Assembly: GCA_900542945.1 (NCBI GenBank)
Contig: UQPI01000009.1
Span: 1-50,650 of the forward strand
DNA: 50,650 nucleotides
From: an uncultured Collinsella sp.
GTDB taxonomy: Bacteria; Actinomycetota; Coriobacteriia; Coriobacteriales; Coriobacteriaceae
Direction: 5' to 3'
Shown: positions 50,605 through 50,650 of the stretch, in pieces
How positions within the stretch are numbered: position 1 is the stretch's first letter
Layout of the letters: each line of letters starts with the position of its first letter
The notes under the pieces: generated by a model
Database searches by the model: none
Seen by the model: only the letters and a program-made list of their open reading frames with translations
What the model was told of the DNA's origin: nothing
Translations under genes and position numbers: made by a program

Positions 50605-50650
50605 TGCACATGCCTCCTTGGCATAGAAAAGGGGCGCTGTGCATAGACAG

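Noticed and set aside
50605..50650. TPP riboswitch before thiM
   Set aside because: Only 46 bases of leader are present and they contain none of the conserved TPP motifs such as CUGAGA. One may lie beyond the right edge.

Overview
The window is about 50.6 kb of GC-rich bacterial chromosome with densely packed genes on both strands. Gene content, GTG/TTG starts, strong AAGGAG-type ribosome binding sites and the abundant short palindromic repeats fit a Coriobacteriia gut actinobacterium, most likely Collinsella. That assignment is an inference from overall character: no rRNA or tRNA gene was seen. There is no prophage, insertion sequence, CRISPR array or replication origin that I can support.

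Layout. 1-5.3 kb: a truncated hybrid sensor kinase with tandem solute-binding sensor domains, then a two-helix potassium channel, a LOG-family protein and a ClC-type channel. 5.4-9.8 kb (minus strand): a methyltransferase, a DMT exporter, a perfect 36-bp inverted repeat element, and a GntR/ABC ATPase/ABC permease operon with an operator-like repeat over its promoter. 9.8-10.2 kb: four hairpins at an exact 80-bp period. 10.3-13.5 kb: release factor 3, a VUT-family (queuosine precursor type) transporter with a possible preQ1-like leader, and an SDR oxidoreductase ending at a clear terminator. 13.6-24 kb: a second hybrid histidine kinase followed by a tight run of MoxR ATPase, DUF58 protein, transglutaminase-like membrane protein (Ser where Cys is expected) and a 1405-residue membrane-anchored leucine-rich-repeat protein. 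24-31.8 kb: ung, a DMT transporter divergent from a LysR regulator, a MATE exporter, rlmA, small membrane proteins, rsmJ, a small Cys-rich protein and a GNAT acetyltransferase.

31.8-39 kb: a Tet(M)-type ribosomal protection GTPase, then an AAA+ ATPase, a UvrA2-like protein and a second related AAA+ ATPase on the opposite strand. Each junction carries a palindrome with the core AAAGGGACAGTCCCTTT. 39-42.7 kb: trmL, a CobW-type GTPase, an ArsC-like protein lacking its cysteine, an FMN reductase and an AT-rich DUF3784-like membrane protein. 42.9-47.3 kb: two large cyclic-di-GMP proteins built on the same GGDEF-PAS-degenerate GGDEF plan, one of them adding an EAL domain. 47.6-48.5 kb: a patatin-like phospholipase, followed by three palindromes at an exact 62-bp period. 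48.7-50.6 kb: thiamine salvage genes thiM, a thiamine-binding protein and thiE.

The signals I find most worth following are the palindromic repeat families: two exact-period tandem arrays, and a dispersed family whose arms differ but stay complementary. Next are the MoxR/DUF58/transglutaminase/LRR operon and the AAA-UvrA2-AAA block beside a ribosomal protection GTPase.
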